DNA of 64,000 bases from an uncultured Paracoccaceae bacterium (GCA_947495795.1 CANMAI010000002.1:186001-250000), one strand, 5' to 3'; counted from the first letter of the stretch, positions 1-8,765 are shown. Notes: a model not told the origin generated them from the letters alone. Numbers and translations are program-made.

Positions 1-53
1 AGCATGGGCGTGCTATAGCGGGGCTTGGCGGTAGGGGCAAGAAAGGTTGAGGC

Positions 54-980
54 ATGGGCAGGCTTTGGGTGAAAGTGACGGCGGTTCTGGGGCTGGGGTT
101 GGTGGTGGCCTGCGGTTCCAGCTCCGATCCGGTGGCGGGGTTGATGCTGACAAGCGGGCGGGCTTCCGCCGGGCTGGATGGCCGGGTGGTGCAGACAGCG
201 GCCGGGCCGGTACGGTATCTGGAAGGGGGCAAGGGCCAGCCTGTGCTGATGGTGCACGGTATTTTTGCGCGCAAGGAGCACTGGCTTCAGATGTCCCGGC
301 GGCTGACGGACCGCTACCGCGTGATCATGATCGATCTGCCAGGGTTTGGTGACAACCCGCCGCTGGGGCGCGGGCAGTACCGGCTGAGCCGACAGGCCGA
401 TAACCTTGAAGCAGTGATGGCAGCACTTGGGCTGGAGAGTGCGCATATTGCTGCGAGTTCGATGGGCGGACAGATTGCGGGCGTGGTTGCGGCGCGTTCG
501 CCGGAAAAGGTGCGCAGCCTTGCCTTTATCGGCAGCCCGCTGGGCGTGCTGGGGCCACGCCAGACGGATTTCGAGAGGGCGGCGCTGGCGGGGCAGGCAC
601 CGATGGTGGTGCGGAACCGTGCTGATTTTGACAGGCGCAACGCTCTGGTTTTGGCGCGCCCGCCTTCCACCCCTGCGGCTGTGCTGAACGCTTGGGCGGC
701 GGACGAGATTGCGACGCCTGATCTCAACCAGCGGATCTGGGATGAGGTGGCTTTGTTCGACGTAACCCCATTGCAGCGGCTGGCCCCCCGCATCGGGCAA
801 CCCACACTGATCCTTTGGTGCAAGGGGGACAGGGTGTTTCATCCAAGCGGCGGGGCGGTGCTCGAGCGCGCTTTGCCACGCGCCGAGCGGCGCATGATGA
901 CAGGTTGCGGGCATTTGCCGATGATCGACAGGCCGGGGCGGACGGGCAAGAATTACCGTGAATTTCTGGACAGACTATAG
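54..980 (+). CDS. alpha/beta hydrolase, predicted lipoprotein
   Basis: Single-domain alpha/beta-hydrolase of 308 residues. The N-terminus is a lipoprotein signal peptide with a lipobox ending LVVAC (Cys about residue 20), so the enzyme is predicted to be membrane-anchored on the periplasmic side. Visible landmarks are the oxyanion-hole HGIF near residue 68, a nucleophile elbow ASSMGG (Ser about 136), an acid in KGDRVFHP and a His in GCGHLPM close to the C-terminus. Family members hydrolyse esters, lactones or C-C bonds; the substrate cannot be read from sequence. ATG is preceded by an AAGG-like ribosome-binding site and a shared terminator follows the stop. No operon partner is visible; the upstream sequence is outside the window. 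Confidence 0.85.
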   Translation: MGRLWVKVTAVLGLGLVVACGSSSDPVAGLMLTSGRASAGLDGRVVQTAAGPVRYLEGGKGQPVLMVHGIFARKEHWLQMSRRLTDRYRVIMIDLPGFGDNPPLGRGQYRLSRQADNLEAVMAALGLESAHIAASSMGGQIAGVVAARSPEKVRSLAFIGSPLGVLGPRQTDFERAALAGQAPMVVRNRADFDRRNALVLARPPSTPAAVLNAWAADEIATPDLNQRIWDEVALFDVTPLQRLAPRIGQPTLILWCKGDRVFHPSGGAVLERALPRAERRMMTGCGHLPMIDRPGRTGKNYREFLDRL

Positions 981-983
981 AAA

Positions 984-1016
984 AAGGGCCACCTTGGGCG
1001 GTGGCCCTTGTTTTTG
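984..1016. terminator. bidirectional rho-independent terminator
   Basis: A perfect 10-bp stem, aagggccacc paired with ggtggccctt, encloses a 6-nt loop. T5 follows on the plus strand and T5 on the minus strand. It lies between two convergent genes and probably serves both. Confidence 0.85.
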
Positions 1017-1032
1017 CACTAACGCGTTGACG

Positions 1033-1929
1033 TTATGATTGTGCGGCGTCGTATTCCGCCAACATGCCAACAGCTTTGTTCATCTCGGTCAGGAATGCGT
1101 CTGTGCCTTTGGCAAAGCGCCCGAGATCGCTGAGATTTGTGGCGTTGCCGGCCGCAACCGTAACTGCAATATCGCGCACCGCATCCCATTCAGACTTCGC
1201 CAGGGCGAGCTGATCGGCGATGCCACGTGTGGGTGGTGTGGGGATGCCTGCAATCGGCATTCCGTTGATGAAGGCGTTGAGCGAATTGTCAAAGAGCTCA
1301 AGCGTGGCCTGCAGTTCGGGCTGTGCCGTTTCAACGTTGAAACCGGCGGAGACGAGGCAGACCTCCTTGGAGAGCTTCTGGCTGAGCATTCGCTGGCGCC
1401 CATAAAGATCGATCAGCAGAGCTTCGGCAGCAGCGCCATCGCCAAGAAAGCTGGCATAGGCCGTGCGGTTGGCAACCACGAGATCGTTGGCGCGTTTCAA
1501 TGCTTCGCCGGTGAGGCCGTTGGCACGCGCAAACTCTTCTTCCGTGATCAGGGTTCCGCCGAGTGCATTCTCGTAGATGGCTTTGAGCGGGTTCCAATAG
1601 CTGTTCAGCTCTTCCCATTTTGCGAGCGGGATGGTGTGGGTTTCCGCAAAAATCTCCTGATCGGTATTGCCCGCTTTCAGAGCGATGTGGGTTGCCTCGA
1701 AGAGACCCATTGCCTTGGTAAGGATGGCTGCACTTTCTGCCGGGTTCACGTTTGAGCGGGCATAGCAGAAATACTTGGCCATGCGCTGTGTGAGCATCCT
1801 CTGACGACCGGCAACATCGATCCGATGGGCTACGGACTGCGCCGTAACGGCGGTTTCCTGAGCGAAAGTGGGGAGAGGTGCTGCAGCGGAGAGCAATGCG
1901 GCGGCGAACAGAACTGGTTTCATACTCAT
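1033..1929 (-). CDS. secreted PilJ N-terminal-domain protein (two repeats)
   Basis: Predicted periplasmic protein of 298 residues with a signal peptide ending about residue 23 (FAQ). It contains two copies of the motif GRQRML(T/S)Q(R/K) followed by a Cys (YFCYARS near residue 55 and KEVCLVSAG in the second half). This is the hallmark of the PilJ-type chemotaxis transducer N-terminal domain (PF13675, from memory), here without transmembrane or signalling domains. PilJ-N and NarX-like sensor domains are helical bundles that bind ligands, but the ligand here is unknown. The start was chosen at the ATG with AAGGA seven bases upstream, which places the signal peptide at the N-terminus; a longer reading to 2001 lacks this. 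A diverged paralogue lies upstream on the same strand. Confidence 0.8.
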   Translation of the reverse strand: MSMKPVLFAAALLSAAAPLPTFAQETAVTAQSVAHRIDVAGRQRMLTQRMAKYFCYARSNVNPAESAAILTKAMGLFEATHIALKAGNTDQEIFAETHTIPLAKWEELNSYWNPLKAIYENALGGTLITEEEFARANGLTGEALKRANDLVVANRTAYASFLGDGAAAEALLIDLYGRQRMLSQKLSKEVCLVSAGFNVETAQPELQATLELFDNSLNAFINGMPIAGIPTPPTRGIADQLALAKSEWDAVRDIAVTVAAGNATNLSDLGRFAKGTDAFLTEMNKAVGMLAEYDAAQS

Positions 1930-2157
1930 GGCGATATCCTTACGAGTGACGCAACTTGCGAGATTACACATTCTTCTCGCGCAATGAGACATTTCGTTCA
2001 AATGTGGCTCAAAGAAGGCAATTATACTTTGGGTTGAGCAATCCGTGGTTGTTGGCGGCTAAAAACACACTGAAATTGTAATGAATGTAACAGATGCCCC
2101 TATAAGCTGTAAGGGACGTTCTGTTTGCCGCGACTCACTTCAGGACTTGAGTCGAAA

Positions 2158-2200
2158 TCCATCCGGCGGCTCCTGGGGGGGACAAAAGCCGCCGGATGGA
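2158..2200. repeat. 13-bp perfect inverted repeat, possible terminator
   Basis: Arms tccatccggcggc (2158-2170) and gccgccggatgga (2188-2200) are perfectly complementary around a 17-nt loop. It lies 20 bp beyond the stop of the minus-strand gene to the right. There is no strong T-run on either side, so it may be a factor-dependent terminator or an RNA-stabilising hairpin. The rest of the gap up to the next gene holds only its presumed promoter region, with a lone TATAAT on the minus strand at 2021-2026. Confidence 0.55.
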
Positions 2201-2220
2201 TTGCGGGCGCGCTGTTTTGG

Positions 2221-3177
2221 CTACTTGTGTTCCAAAACCGGCCCTGCCTCTGACGCGACGGACATCTTGAATTCCGGAGCGCCCATCAGGCGATCTGTCG
2301 CGTGTGCCAAACTGACGGAATAATGATCCAGCCCGATGCGCAGGATCTCCCGCTCATCATCGGAAACCGGCTGGTCGCGCAGGATATTGCGCAGGCTTGG
2401 TTTCAGCCTTTGCCAGACCTGATCAGCCTCATCCAGATGAGGCGTATCGGCTGTATTAAAACGGTGGTCCGACGTGTTGGCAGAGGGATCGCCCAGAACA
2501 CTCTGGTGCTCAATATCCAGATCTGCGAGTGCGAAAGCCATACCGCCGGGGGCGGCTGCATTATGCGCGACCTGGCAAAGCTCTCGCGACAGTTTGGCCG
2601 CGAGATAGCGGAGATTGCTGAGGCGCGAGATGCGATTTGTGCGCCAGCCATCGAGGGGAGAGAGAGCCGGGGCATAGGCTGTGTGGATCTGTGCGGCAAA
2701 GGTTTCGGATTGTTGACTGATGACGTTGCTCAACCGCTGCGTCTGCTCAAAACGCGCCTTGGTGATCAAGCGCCCCTTCTGCATGCGTTCGTACGTGCCC
2801 GACAGCCCCGACCAGGCATGATCTACATACAACCACTGATTGAACACCTGGCTGTCGTACTCTGTGAAGAGGTTGAGCTTCCTGTCACCGGAAATAAGGC
2901 CGGTATGGACACGGCGAAACCTGAGTGCCGCCTCATCCACACGCGCTGTGAGGGCGGTTTTCGCGACGCCAGCACGCGCATAGCAGAGTGCGCCAAACAT
3001 CTCTTCGGCCAGCACTTTTTGCTGGGCGGCAAGGCTTATCCGGTGAACCACCGTTTCCGACGTGATGCGTACGCTTTCCGCCCGGGCGGAGAAGGCTGTG
3101 ATTGCGGAGAGGAAAAACAGGCCAATCGTAAAAAGGAACTTGGCACGGATCGTGCCGACTTCTGGTTGATCTGTCAT
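2221..3177 (-). CDS. secreted PilJ-N-like protein, diverged paralogue
   Basis: Protein of 318 residues with a signal peptide ending near ARAES. It aligns end to end with the downstream PilJ-N protein: the first repeat reads RISLAAQQKVLAEEM...LCYARAG and the second RISRLSNLRYLAAKLSRELCQVA. The core GRQRMLxQ motif has decayed in both repeats, but the two Cys positions are kept, which suggests a conserved structural role such as a disulfide. The function is unknown; a periplasmic ligand-binding helical bundle is the best guess. The start is the ATG that opens the signal peptide; an upstream TTG in frame would add 20 residues of non-signal sequence. Confidence 0.7.
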   Translation of the reverse strand: MTDQPEVGTIRAKFLFTIGLFFLSAITAFSARAESVRITSETVVHRISLAAQQKVLAEEMFGALCYARAGVAKTALTARVDEAALRFRRVHTGLISGDRKLNLFTEYDSQVFNQWLYVDHAWSGLSGTYERMQKGRLITKARFEQTQRLSNVISQQSETFAAQIHTAYAPALSPLDGWRTNRISRLSNLRYLAAKLSRELCQVAHNAAAPGGMAFALADLDIEHQSVLGDPSANTSDHRFNTADTPHLDEADQVWQRLKPSLRNILRDQPVSDDEREILRIGLDHYSVSLAHATDRLMGAPEFKMSVASEAGPVLEHK

Positions 3178-3391
3178 TTTGGGCTCGCGTTTAACGAAAG
3201 CCCCCCCATGGCGCAGCGTGTAGCAAAGCTGTGCCAAAAAAGATAGCCGGTTTATGATTGAAATTTTCTATCGGAGTTTGAGGAAAAACTTATTGGATCG
3301 TTTCTGCATATGCCTAGCGGTGCCGTTTCGACGTTGACAGCGCCGCGGATCGGCTGATCTTTGCGGGAGATCGGAAAAGGGGAGCGTGGCG

Positions 3392-4171
3392 ATGGATCTG
3401 GGGATCAAGGGTAAGCGGGCGATTGTGTGTGCGGCCTCCAAGGGGCTGGGGCGCGGCTGTGCGGAGGCGCTGGCGGCGGCAGGTGTGGATCTGGTGATCA
3501 ACGCACGGACGCGCGACGCCTTGGATGCGACGGCGGACGCTTTGCGCGCGGCACACGGTGTTTCGGTGACGGCTGTGGCGGCGGATATTGCCACGCCGGA
3601 CGGGCAGGCAGAGGTGCTGGAAGCCGGTACGGGTGCCGACATTCTGGTGAACAACGCGGGCGGCCCGCCGCCGGGGATGTGGAGCGACTGGACGCGGGAT
3701 GATTTTATTGCGGCGCTGGATGCCAACATGCTGGCGCCGATTGCAATGATGAAGGCGATGCTGCCGGAGATGTGCGACAGAGGCTGGGGCAGGGTGGTGA
3801 ACATCACCTCGCAATCGGTGAAATCGCCCATTCCGGTGCTGGGGCTTTCGAACTCCGCTCGGGCCGGCCTGACAGGCTATGTGGCAGGCACGAGCCGTCA
3901 GGTGGCGCAGTTTGGCGTGAACATCAACAACATGCTGCCGGGGATCCATGCGACGGACCGGGCGGTGGCGCTGGATGGCGGCGTGAGCCGGGCGCAGAAC
4001 ATCTCCGTCGAGGAAGCGAAAGCGCAGCGCGAGGCGACGATTCCTGCGCGGCGCTATGGCACGGCGGAAGAGTTCGGAGCGATGTGTGCCTTTCTTTGCT
4101 CGCAGCATGCGGGCTTTATTGTCGGGCAGAATATCCTGCTGGACGGCGGTGCGGTGAACGCCACCCTGTAG
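3392..4171 (+). CDS. SDR family oxidoreductase with altered catalytic tetrad
   Basis: Short-chain dehydrogenase/reductase fold of 259 residues, resembling 3-oxoacyl-ACP reductases. The cofactor loop reads AASKGLGRG instead of TGxxxGxG, and NNAGGPPPG is the usual NNAG structural motif. The catalytic Ser region is ITSQSVKSP, but the expected YxxxK is replaced by SNSAR in GLSNSARAGLTG, so Tyr and Lys are both absent. A subgroup of SDRs with this divergence is known and annotated as BKR-like; its reaction is not established. The C-terminus (GQNILLDGG) is typical of the family. The ATG lies seven bases after GGAG; a GTG two codons earlier is too close to that site. Confidence 0.85.
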   Translation: MDLGIKGKRAIVCAASKGLGRGCAEALAAAGVDLVINARTRDALDATADALRAAHGVSVTAVAADIATPDGQAEVLEAGTGADILVNNAGGPPPGMWSDWTRDDFIAALDANMLAPIAMMKAMLPEMCDRGWGRVVNITSQSVKSPIPVLGLSNSARAGLTGYVAGTSRQVAQFGVNINNMLPGIHATDRAVALDGGVSRAQNISVEEAKAQREATIPARRYGTAEEFGAMCAFLCSQHAGFIVGQNILLDGGAVNATL

Positions 4172-4235
4172 CGGCTGAGCGCCGCGTGCGGACCATGGAG
4201 AGGTCCGCATCTCCACCGTTGAAATTGTGACCGGC

Positions 4236-4268
4236 AAGGGCGCAAGATTGTGTTTCTGGCCCTTTTTT
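4236..4268 (+). terminator. possible rho-independent terminator after SDR
   Basis: Arms aagggc and gccctt, with a 17-nt loop, are followed by a T6 run. The stem is short. A second hairpin without a T-run (tgcggacc/ggtccgca, 4187-4209) lies just upstream. Confidence 0.4.
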
Positions 4269-4334
4269 CGGCCTCATAACCTAGGGTAGCAAAAACCTCT
4301 CAGGCCGCACTTGCGCGAAAAAAGGGAGACAGAC

Positions 4335-4832
4335 TTGAGATTTAGAATGAATACGGCCGCGCTGACTTTGGTTGCGGCCCTTATCTTTGGTGCCTCGGGT
4401 GCCAACGCGTATGAACCCACAAAGAATTTTGCAGAATTCTGGCCGCAGGTACGCAAGGCCTTCATGGACGCGGATCCCGGCGCATTGGCGGCGCTTGCGC
4501 TGTCTGACAAGATGCCGATCCGCTATTTTGCTTTGGACCCCAACGATGCTTGCCAGAACAGGGCGGCGAAGGCTTATCTAACCGCGCTCAACAGCACCGT
4601 CGCCAATTTCAGGCGTGGAGAGACATGGGGCGACTTTCTACAGAATAGCCCGACGCTCGATCTCAATCATGCGTCGATCTACACGAACGCGCTGGGTGAA
4701 GTGTCTGTCCATCTGAAGGTGCGGTTCAGCGAGACGGGCCCCGGTGGGACATGGCGGATTCTCGAAAGCCTGCATGATCTCGATGAGGTGTTCGAGATGG
4801 GCGAAAAGATGGGCGGGCCTTCGCGCTGCTGA
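4335..4832 (+). CDS. hypothetical secreted protein
   Basis: A protein of about 165 residues that I do not recognise. It has a clear signal peptide (NTAALTLVAALIFGASGANA, cut before YEP) and two Cys, one in DPNDACQNR and one as the last residue, which could form a disulfide. The mature part is mixed alpha/beta with a possible beta region around SIYTNALGEVSVHLKVRF. A TTG start is favoured because GGGAG lies six bases upstream; the ATG four codons later has no comparable site. The gene sits alone between the SDR and a symporter. Periplasmic location is inferred; no function is proposed. Confidence 0.65.
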   Translation: MRFRMNTAALTLVAALIFGASGANAYEPTKNFAEFWPQVRKAFMDADPGALAALALSDKMPIRYFALDPNDACQNRAAKAYLTALNSTVANFRRGETWGDFLQNSPTLDLNHASIYTNALGEVSVHLKVRFSETGPGGTWRILESLHDLDEVFEMGEKMGGPSRC

Positions 4833-4938
4833 AGACTGCCTTTTGGGGAGCGTTCACAAAGCCGTTGGGTCCGCTGGTGACGCGCGTGCACTGCGTCTAA
4901 TAGAGTGTGACTTTTATCACTTAGGACGCCCCCCAATC

Positions 4939-6339
4939 ATGACCCTTTTTGCTTCTCCCTATGCGTTGGTTGCCTTTGTCCTGACTGTCAGCGCGCTTTC
5001 CTTCTGGCTCTCTCCCCGACGGGTGGATGCCGAGGGTTTCTTTGGTGGGGCGGATGCGGCGGGGCGGGCGCCCGGGATGTGGACCCTGACCTTCAGCCAG
5101 GTGACAACGTGGATCTTTGCGCGGAGCCTGATGAACGCGGCAATCCTCGGCTTCTATTTCGGGATGCCGGGAGCGCTGGCCTATACGGCCTATTACCTCA
5201 GCTTCATCACCGGCATGTGGATTGTGGGATGTTTGCGGGCGCGGGGTGCGCGCTCTGTTCAGGACTGGCTGCGGGAGGATTACGGGCGTTTGGGTGTGGC
5301 CTGCTACAACGCGGTTGTTGCGCTGCGCCTGATGTCTGAGGTCTTTGCCAATCTTCTGGTGGTGGGCGTGATCTTTGGCGCGGCATTCGGGGATGCGCCC
5401 TATGCGGCCGAGGGCGCTATGGTGGCAATGGCGTTGATCGGGCTCAGCTATTCCGCAATGGGTGGGCTGCGCGCCAGCCTGCGGACAGATATGGTGCAGA
5501 TGGCCCTGTTCGCGATCGTGTTTGCCGTGGCCTTCTACGCGATGGTAAGCGCGCCCGGTTTCTTCCCAACGGCGGTCATCGTTTCCTCCGGCGTCAGTGG
5601 CGTTGGACCGGGCTGGGTGTTGCTGGCGGTGGCACTTTTACAAGTGCTTTCCTATCCGGCGCATGATCCGGTGATGATGGACAGGGGCTTTCTGGCAGAT
5701 GCGCGGACGACGCGAAACTCTTTTCTGTTCGCGTTCTGGATTTCGGCCCTGTTCATTCTTGGGTTTGGCATCTTTGGCATTCAGGCGGGGATACTCGCCG
5801 GAGACGGAGAAGCGATGCAGGATGTGTGGGCGCGGATGTTCGGGCCGTTCGTTCTCTTTTGCCTCTCGGCCAGTCTGATTGTCTCTGCACTTTCGACTTT
5901 GGATTCCGCTTTGGCCTCGTCTGCGCGACTGGCGGTTGTGGAGCTGGGGCTTGGCGCGAAGACGGTCGCCAATGGGCGGATTGCAATGGTGGTATTCATG
6001 CTGGGAGGTGTGTTGTTTCTGCTGGCGGAGACGGAGGATCTCTTCGCCGCCGTCGCCGTCAGTGGCACGGCCTCGATGTTTCTCGCCCCGGTCATCCTGA
6101 TCGGGCTTTTCCTCGGGCGACCCATTCCGCTCTGGTCCTATGTGGTGAGCTTTGTGGCGGCCATGGCGGGGGCGGCCGCCTATTTTTTCCAGGCGAGCCC
6201 GGCTGTGATTGCGGTGCTTGGCGAGGGGCACAAGTATGAGCGGCTTTTGGTGATCTGTCTGGCTGTGCTTGTGGTTGGCTTTTTGGCATGTCTCTGGGGC
6301 AGCTTCTTGCAAAGAAGTCGTGCGGCGGGCGCCCTTTGA
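4939..6339 (+). CDS. sodium:solute symporter family (SSS) transporter
   Basis: Integral membrane protein of 466 residues with about 12-13 hydrophobic helices and an N-out first segment (ASPYALVAFVLTVSALSFWLSP). The segment FSQVTTWIFARSLMNAAILGFYFGMPGALAYTAYY matches the early helices of SSS/PutP-type symporters, where the Na+ site forms. A late segment, CLSASLIVSALSTLDSALASSAR, matches the Ser-rich fifth-repeat helix of the family. The substrate is not determinable from sequence and no metabolic partner is adjacent. An in-frame extension upstream to 4744 overlaps the previous gene and is hydrophilic, so the ATG at the first hydrophobic helix was chosen. Confidence 0.8.
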   Translation: MTLFASPYALVAFVLTVSALSFWLSPRRVDAEGFFGGADAAGRAPGMWTLTFSQVTTWIFARSLMNAAILGFYFGMPGALAYTAYYLSFITGMWIVGCLRARGARSVQDWLREDYGRLGVACYNAVVALRLMSEVFANLLVVGVIFGAAFGDAPYAAEGAMVAMALIGLSYSAMGGLRASLRTDMVQMALFAIVFAVAFYAMVSAPGFFPTAVIVSSGVSGVGPGWVLLAVALLQVLSYPAHDPVMMDRGFLADARTTRNSFLFAFWISALFILGFGIFGIQAGILAGDGEAMQDVWARMFGPFVLFCLSASLIVSALSTLDSALASSARLAVVELGLGAKTVANGRIAMVVFMLGGVLFLLAETEDLFAAVAVSGTASMFLAPVILIGLFLGRPIPLWSYVVSFVAAMAGAAAYFFQASPAVIAVLGEGHKYERLLVICLAVLVVGFLACLWGSFLQRSRAAGAL

Positions 6340-6613
6340 ACTTGAAGGCAAGCACAAGAGGCACCCATTGAGCGACCTCTACGGATAGTGCATTTTTTGA
6401 AAAGCGCTTCATGTTTCTCTATGCCTGATGCTGTCCCTTTGCGTATCCGCTCTTGTTTTCCGCTACCTTCCATTTTCTGGCAATGGCGCACGCAGCGGGG
6501 CCTTGTGAGAAACACAGAAGCGCAGATTGCGCGGTTCTGAGCCGTCGCTGCTTGCGGGGGGCACTTTGGGTTGCTACATCCTCGATACCTGACGGAATTA
6601 ATCGGGATGTTGG

Positions 6614-7732
6614 ATGGAACCTCGGCTGGAGCTTGATGATCTGCGGTGTGCCTTTGAAGGTGTGCATGTGGTGGATGGTGTTTCGCTGGCGTTGTATCCG
6701 GGGCAGGTGACGTGCCTTCTGGGGCCTTCGGGGTGCGGAAAATCGACCACGTTGCGGATGGCGGCCGGGGTGGAGCGGGCGGCTTCCGGTTCTATCCGGA
6801 TCGACGGGCGGGTGGTGGAAGATGCGGCCACGCATTTGCCACCGGAGGCACGGGGCATCGGGATGATGTTTCAGGATTTTGCTTTGTTTCCGCATCTGAC
6901 GGCTGCCGAGAATGTGGGCTTTGGGCTGGCCCGCCGGGATGCCGGGCGGGGAGCGCGGGTGGATGAGCTTCTGCTTCGTGTGGGGCTGACGGAGAAGGCG
7001 GACAGGTATCCCCATCAGCTTTCGGGTGGCGAGCAGCAGCGGGTGGCTCTGGCCCGTGCGTTGGCGCCGAGGCCGGGTGTGATGCTGATGGATGAGCCTT
7101 TCTCCGGCCTTGATAACCGTTTGCGCGATGAGATCCGGGATCAGACGCTGGAGATCCTCAAAGAGGAAGGTGCTGCTGTTTTGCTAGTAACGCATGAGCC
7201 GGATGAGGCGATGCGGATGGCCGACCAGATTGCCCTGATGCGGGCGGGCAAGATCGTGCAGATCGGCGCGCCCTACAACATCTACAACGCGCCGACGGAT
7301 GCTGAGGCGGCGGCGTTTTTCAGCGATATCAATCTACTGCACGGCGTTGTGAAAGACTTTCAGACGGAGACGCCCTTTGGCCAGTTCTTCTGCCCCAATA
7401 TGCGGGACGATGCGGATGTGGAAATCATCATCCGCCCGCAGCATCTGAAACTCGATTTTGATAGGCAGGGGGCCGGGCCATTGCCGACGCCCACCGATGG
7501 TGTGGCGGCGCGGGGTGCCGTGCGGCGCGCGCGGTTCATGGGGCACGAAAGCCTTGTGGAGCTGGAGATGGACCATGACGGCTCGATGCTGAAGGCGACG
7601 GTGCCGGGGGTGTTTCTGCCCAAGGCCGAGACGCCCCTGTGGCTGAGCCTGCGGCGGGACCGCTGCTTTGTGTTTCCGTGCAAGCGACAAAGCAAGGTGG
7701 CCGATCCTTGGCTGCACAGCCCGGCGGCATGA
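6614..7732 (+). CDS. ABC transporter ATP-binding protein (FbpC/PotA-like)
   Basis: ATPase subunit of an importer, 372 residues. Walker A GPSGCGKST at 37-45, Q-loop in MMFQDFALFPH, signature LSGGEQQR at about 136-143, Walker B VMLMDEP at 156-162, D-loop SGLD and H-loop VTHEP are all intact. A C-terminal TOBE-like region with IIRPQHLKL follows. This architecture is typical of iron(III), polyamine or sugar importers (FbpC, PotA, CUT1). No permease or binding protein is next to it, so the subunit is an orphan and its partner must lie elsewhere. Its stop overlaps the start of the following sirtuin gene (ATGA). The upstream 274 bp hold no gene I can support. Confidence 0.88.
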   Translation: MEPRLELDDLRCAFEGVHVVDGVSLALYPGQVTCLLGPSGCGKSTTLRMAAGVERAASGSIRIDGRVVEDAATHLPPEARGIGMMFQDFALFPHLTAAENVGFGLARRDAGRGARVDELLLRVGLTEKADRYPHQLSGGEQQRVALARALAPRPGVMLMDEPFSGLDNRLRDEIRDQTLEILKEEGAAVLLVTHEPDEAMRMADQIALMRAGKIVQIGAPYNIYNAPTDAEAAAFFSDINLLHGVVKDFQTETPFGQFFCPNMRDDADVEIIIRPQHLKLDFDRQGAGPLPTPTDGVAARGAVRRARFMGHESLVELEMDHDGSMLKATVPGVFLPKAETPLWLSLRRDRCFVFPCKRQSKVADPWLHSPAA

Positions 7733-8415
7733 TCGTTATTCTTACAGGTGCCGGGATTTCAGCGGAGAGCGGGCTTGGCACCTTTCGTGATCTTGGCGGT
7801 ATCTGGCAACAGGTACGGCTGGAGGAAGTGGCAACACCCGAAGCCTTTGCCCGCGATCCGGCCTATGTGCAGCAATTCTACAATGCGCGGCGGGCGCAGG
7901 CGGGCGCTGTGGAGCCCAATGCGGCGCATCTGGCGCTGGGGGAGTTGCAACGCGCGCTTGGCGACGGGCTGATGCTTGTGACGCAGAACGTGGATGATCT
8001 GCACGAGCGGGGCGGTGCAAAGGCTGTGCATATGCATGGCAGCCTGTTCTCGGCGCTTTGCGCGGCCTGCGGTGCGCGCCATCCCTGGGCCGGGGACCTC
8101 GGCAACGGAGAGATGTGCGCGGCCTGTGGCCAGCCTGCGTTGCGGCCTGATGTGGTGTGGTTTGGTGAAATGCCCCACCATATGGCGGAGATCGAGGAGG
8201 CTTTGGGTGTTGCCACGCTCTTTGTTTCCATCGGCACGAGCGGGCAGGTTTATCCTGCAGCGGGGTTCGCACAGCTGGCGCGAAAGGCGGGTGCCGAAAC
8301 CCTGGAGCTTAATCTGGAGGCCACGGGCGGGCCCTTTGATCGGGTGGAAACCGGGCTTGCGAGTGAGATTGTGCCCACATTTGTGGCGAGCGTGATCAAG
8401 GCGCACGCACGGTAA
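7729..8415 (+). CDS. cobB: NAD-dependent protein deacylase (sirtuin, CobB type)
   Basis: Class III sirtuin of 228 residues. NAD-binding GAGISAESGLGTFRD starts at residue 7; TQNVDDLHERGG and the catalytic His103 in HMHGS follow. A four-Cys zinc site is made by C111/C114 and C130/C133, and RPDVVWFGE is the acyl-lysine loop. Tyr51 and Arg54 in FYNARR match the YxxR pair that gives CobB/SIRT5 enzymes activity on succinyl and other acidic acyl-lysines, so desuccinylation as well as deacetylation is likely. The ATG overlaps the ABC ATPase stop by four bases, so translation is probably coupled. A frame extending upstream is only the shadow of that gene. Confidence 0.9.
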   Translation: MIVILTGAGISAESGLGTFRDLGGIWQQVRLEEVATPEAFARDPAYVQQFYNARRAQAGAVEPNAAHLALGELQRALGDGLMLVTQNVDDLHERGGAKAVHMHGSLFSALCAACGARHPWAGDLGNGEMCAACGQPALRPDVVWFGEMPHHMAEIEEALGVATLFVSIGTSGQVYPAAGFAQLARKAGAETLELNLEATGGPFDRVETGLASEIVPTFVASVIKAHAR

Positions 8416-8527
8416 ATTTAAGGTTAAAGCTCGCTTTGGGCTTTTCCCCGGGGCTCTCACGCAATACATACTCGATCAAGAGACAAAGCGCTGTGTCTTG
8501 TGGGTGCAGCTTTGACGGGAGAAAACT

Positions 8528-8743
8528 ATGCTGAACAATATTGGCCTGCCGGGGATCCTGCTGATCGCCGTTGTCGTGCTCGTGCTCTTTGGCCGCGGTA
8601 AGATCTCATCGCTGATGGGTGAGGTTGGCAAGGGGATCACGAGCTTCAAGAAGGGTATCAGCGAAGGCAAGGCAGAGCTGGAAAACGCTGCTGCCGAAGA
8701 GGCGCATGATGTGACGCCGGATGCGGAAAAAGACAAAGTTTAA
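8528..8743 (+). CDS. tatA: twin-arginine translocase subunit TatA
   Basis: Small (71 residues) Tat component with an N-terminal transmembrane helix ([16 protein letters not shown]), the conserved FGRGKI hinge and an amphipathic helix ([16 protein letters not shown]), then an acidic tail. TatA oligomerises in the inner membrane to let folded proteins with RR signal peptides cross. A GGGAG site lies upstream of the ATG. It is first in a compact operon with tatB, a tatC-like gene, tatC and a DUF815 gene. The 112-bp gap upstream presumably contains the promoter. Confidence 0.95.
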   Translation: MLNNIGLPGILLIAVVVLVLFGRGKISSLMGEVGKGITSFKKGISEGKAELENAAAEEAHDVTPDAEKDKV

Positions 8744-8765
8744 AGTCTTTTAGGAGCATTCGCTC

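Noticed and set aside
1-18. Possible last codons of an upstream plus-strand gene (S-M-G-V-L-stop)
   Set aside because: Only five codons are visible, too few to support a call.
2302-3246. 314-codon plus-strand frame over the second PilJ-N gene
   Set aside because: The minus-strand gene has a signal peptide and paralogue; this frame has neither.
3314-4237. 307-codon minus-strand frame over the SDR gene
   Set aside because: Arg/His-rich translation typical of antisense GC frames; the SDR on the other strand is well supported.
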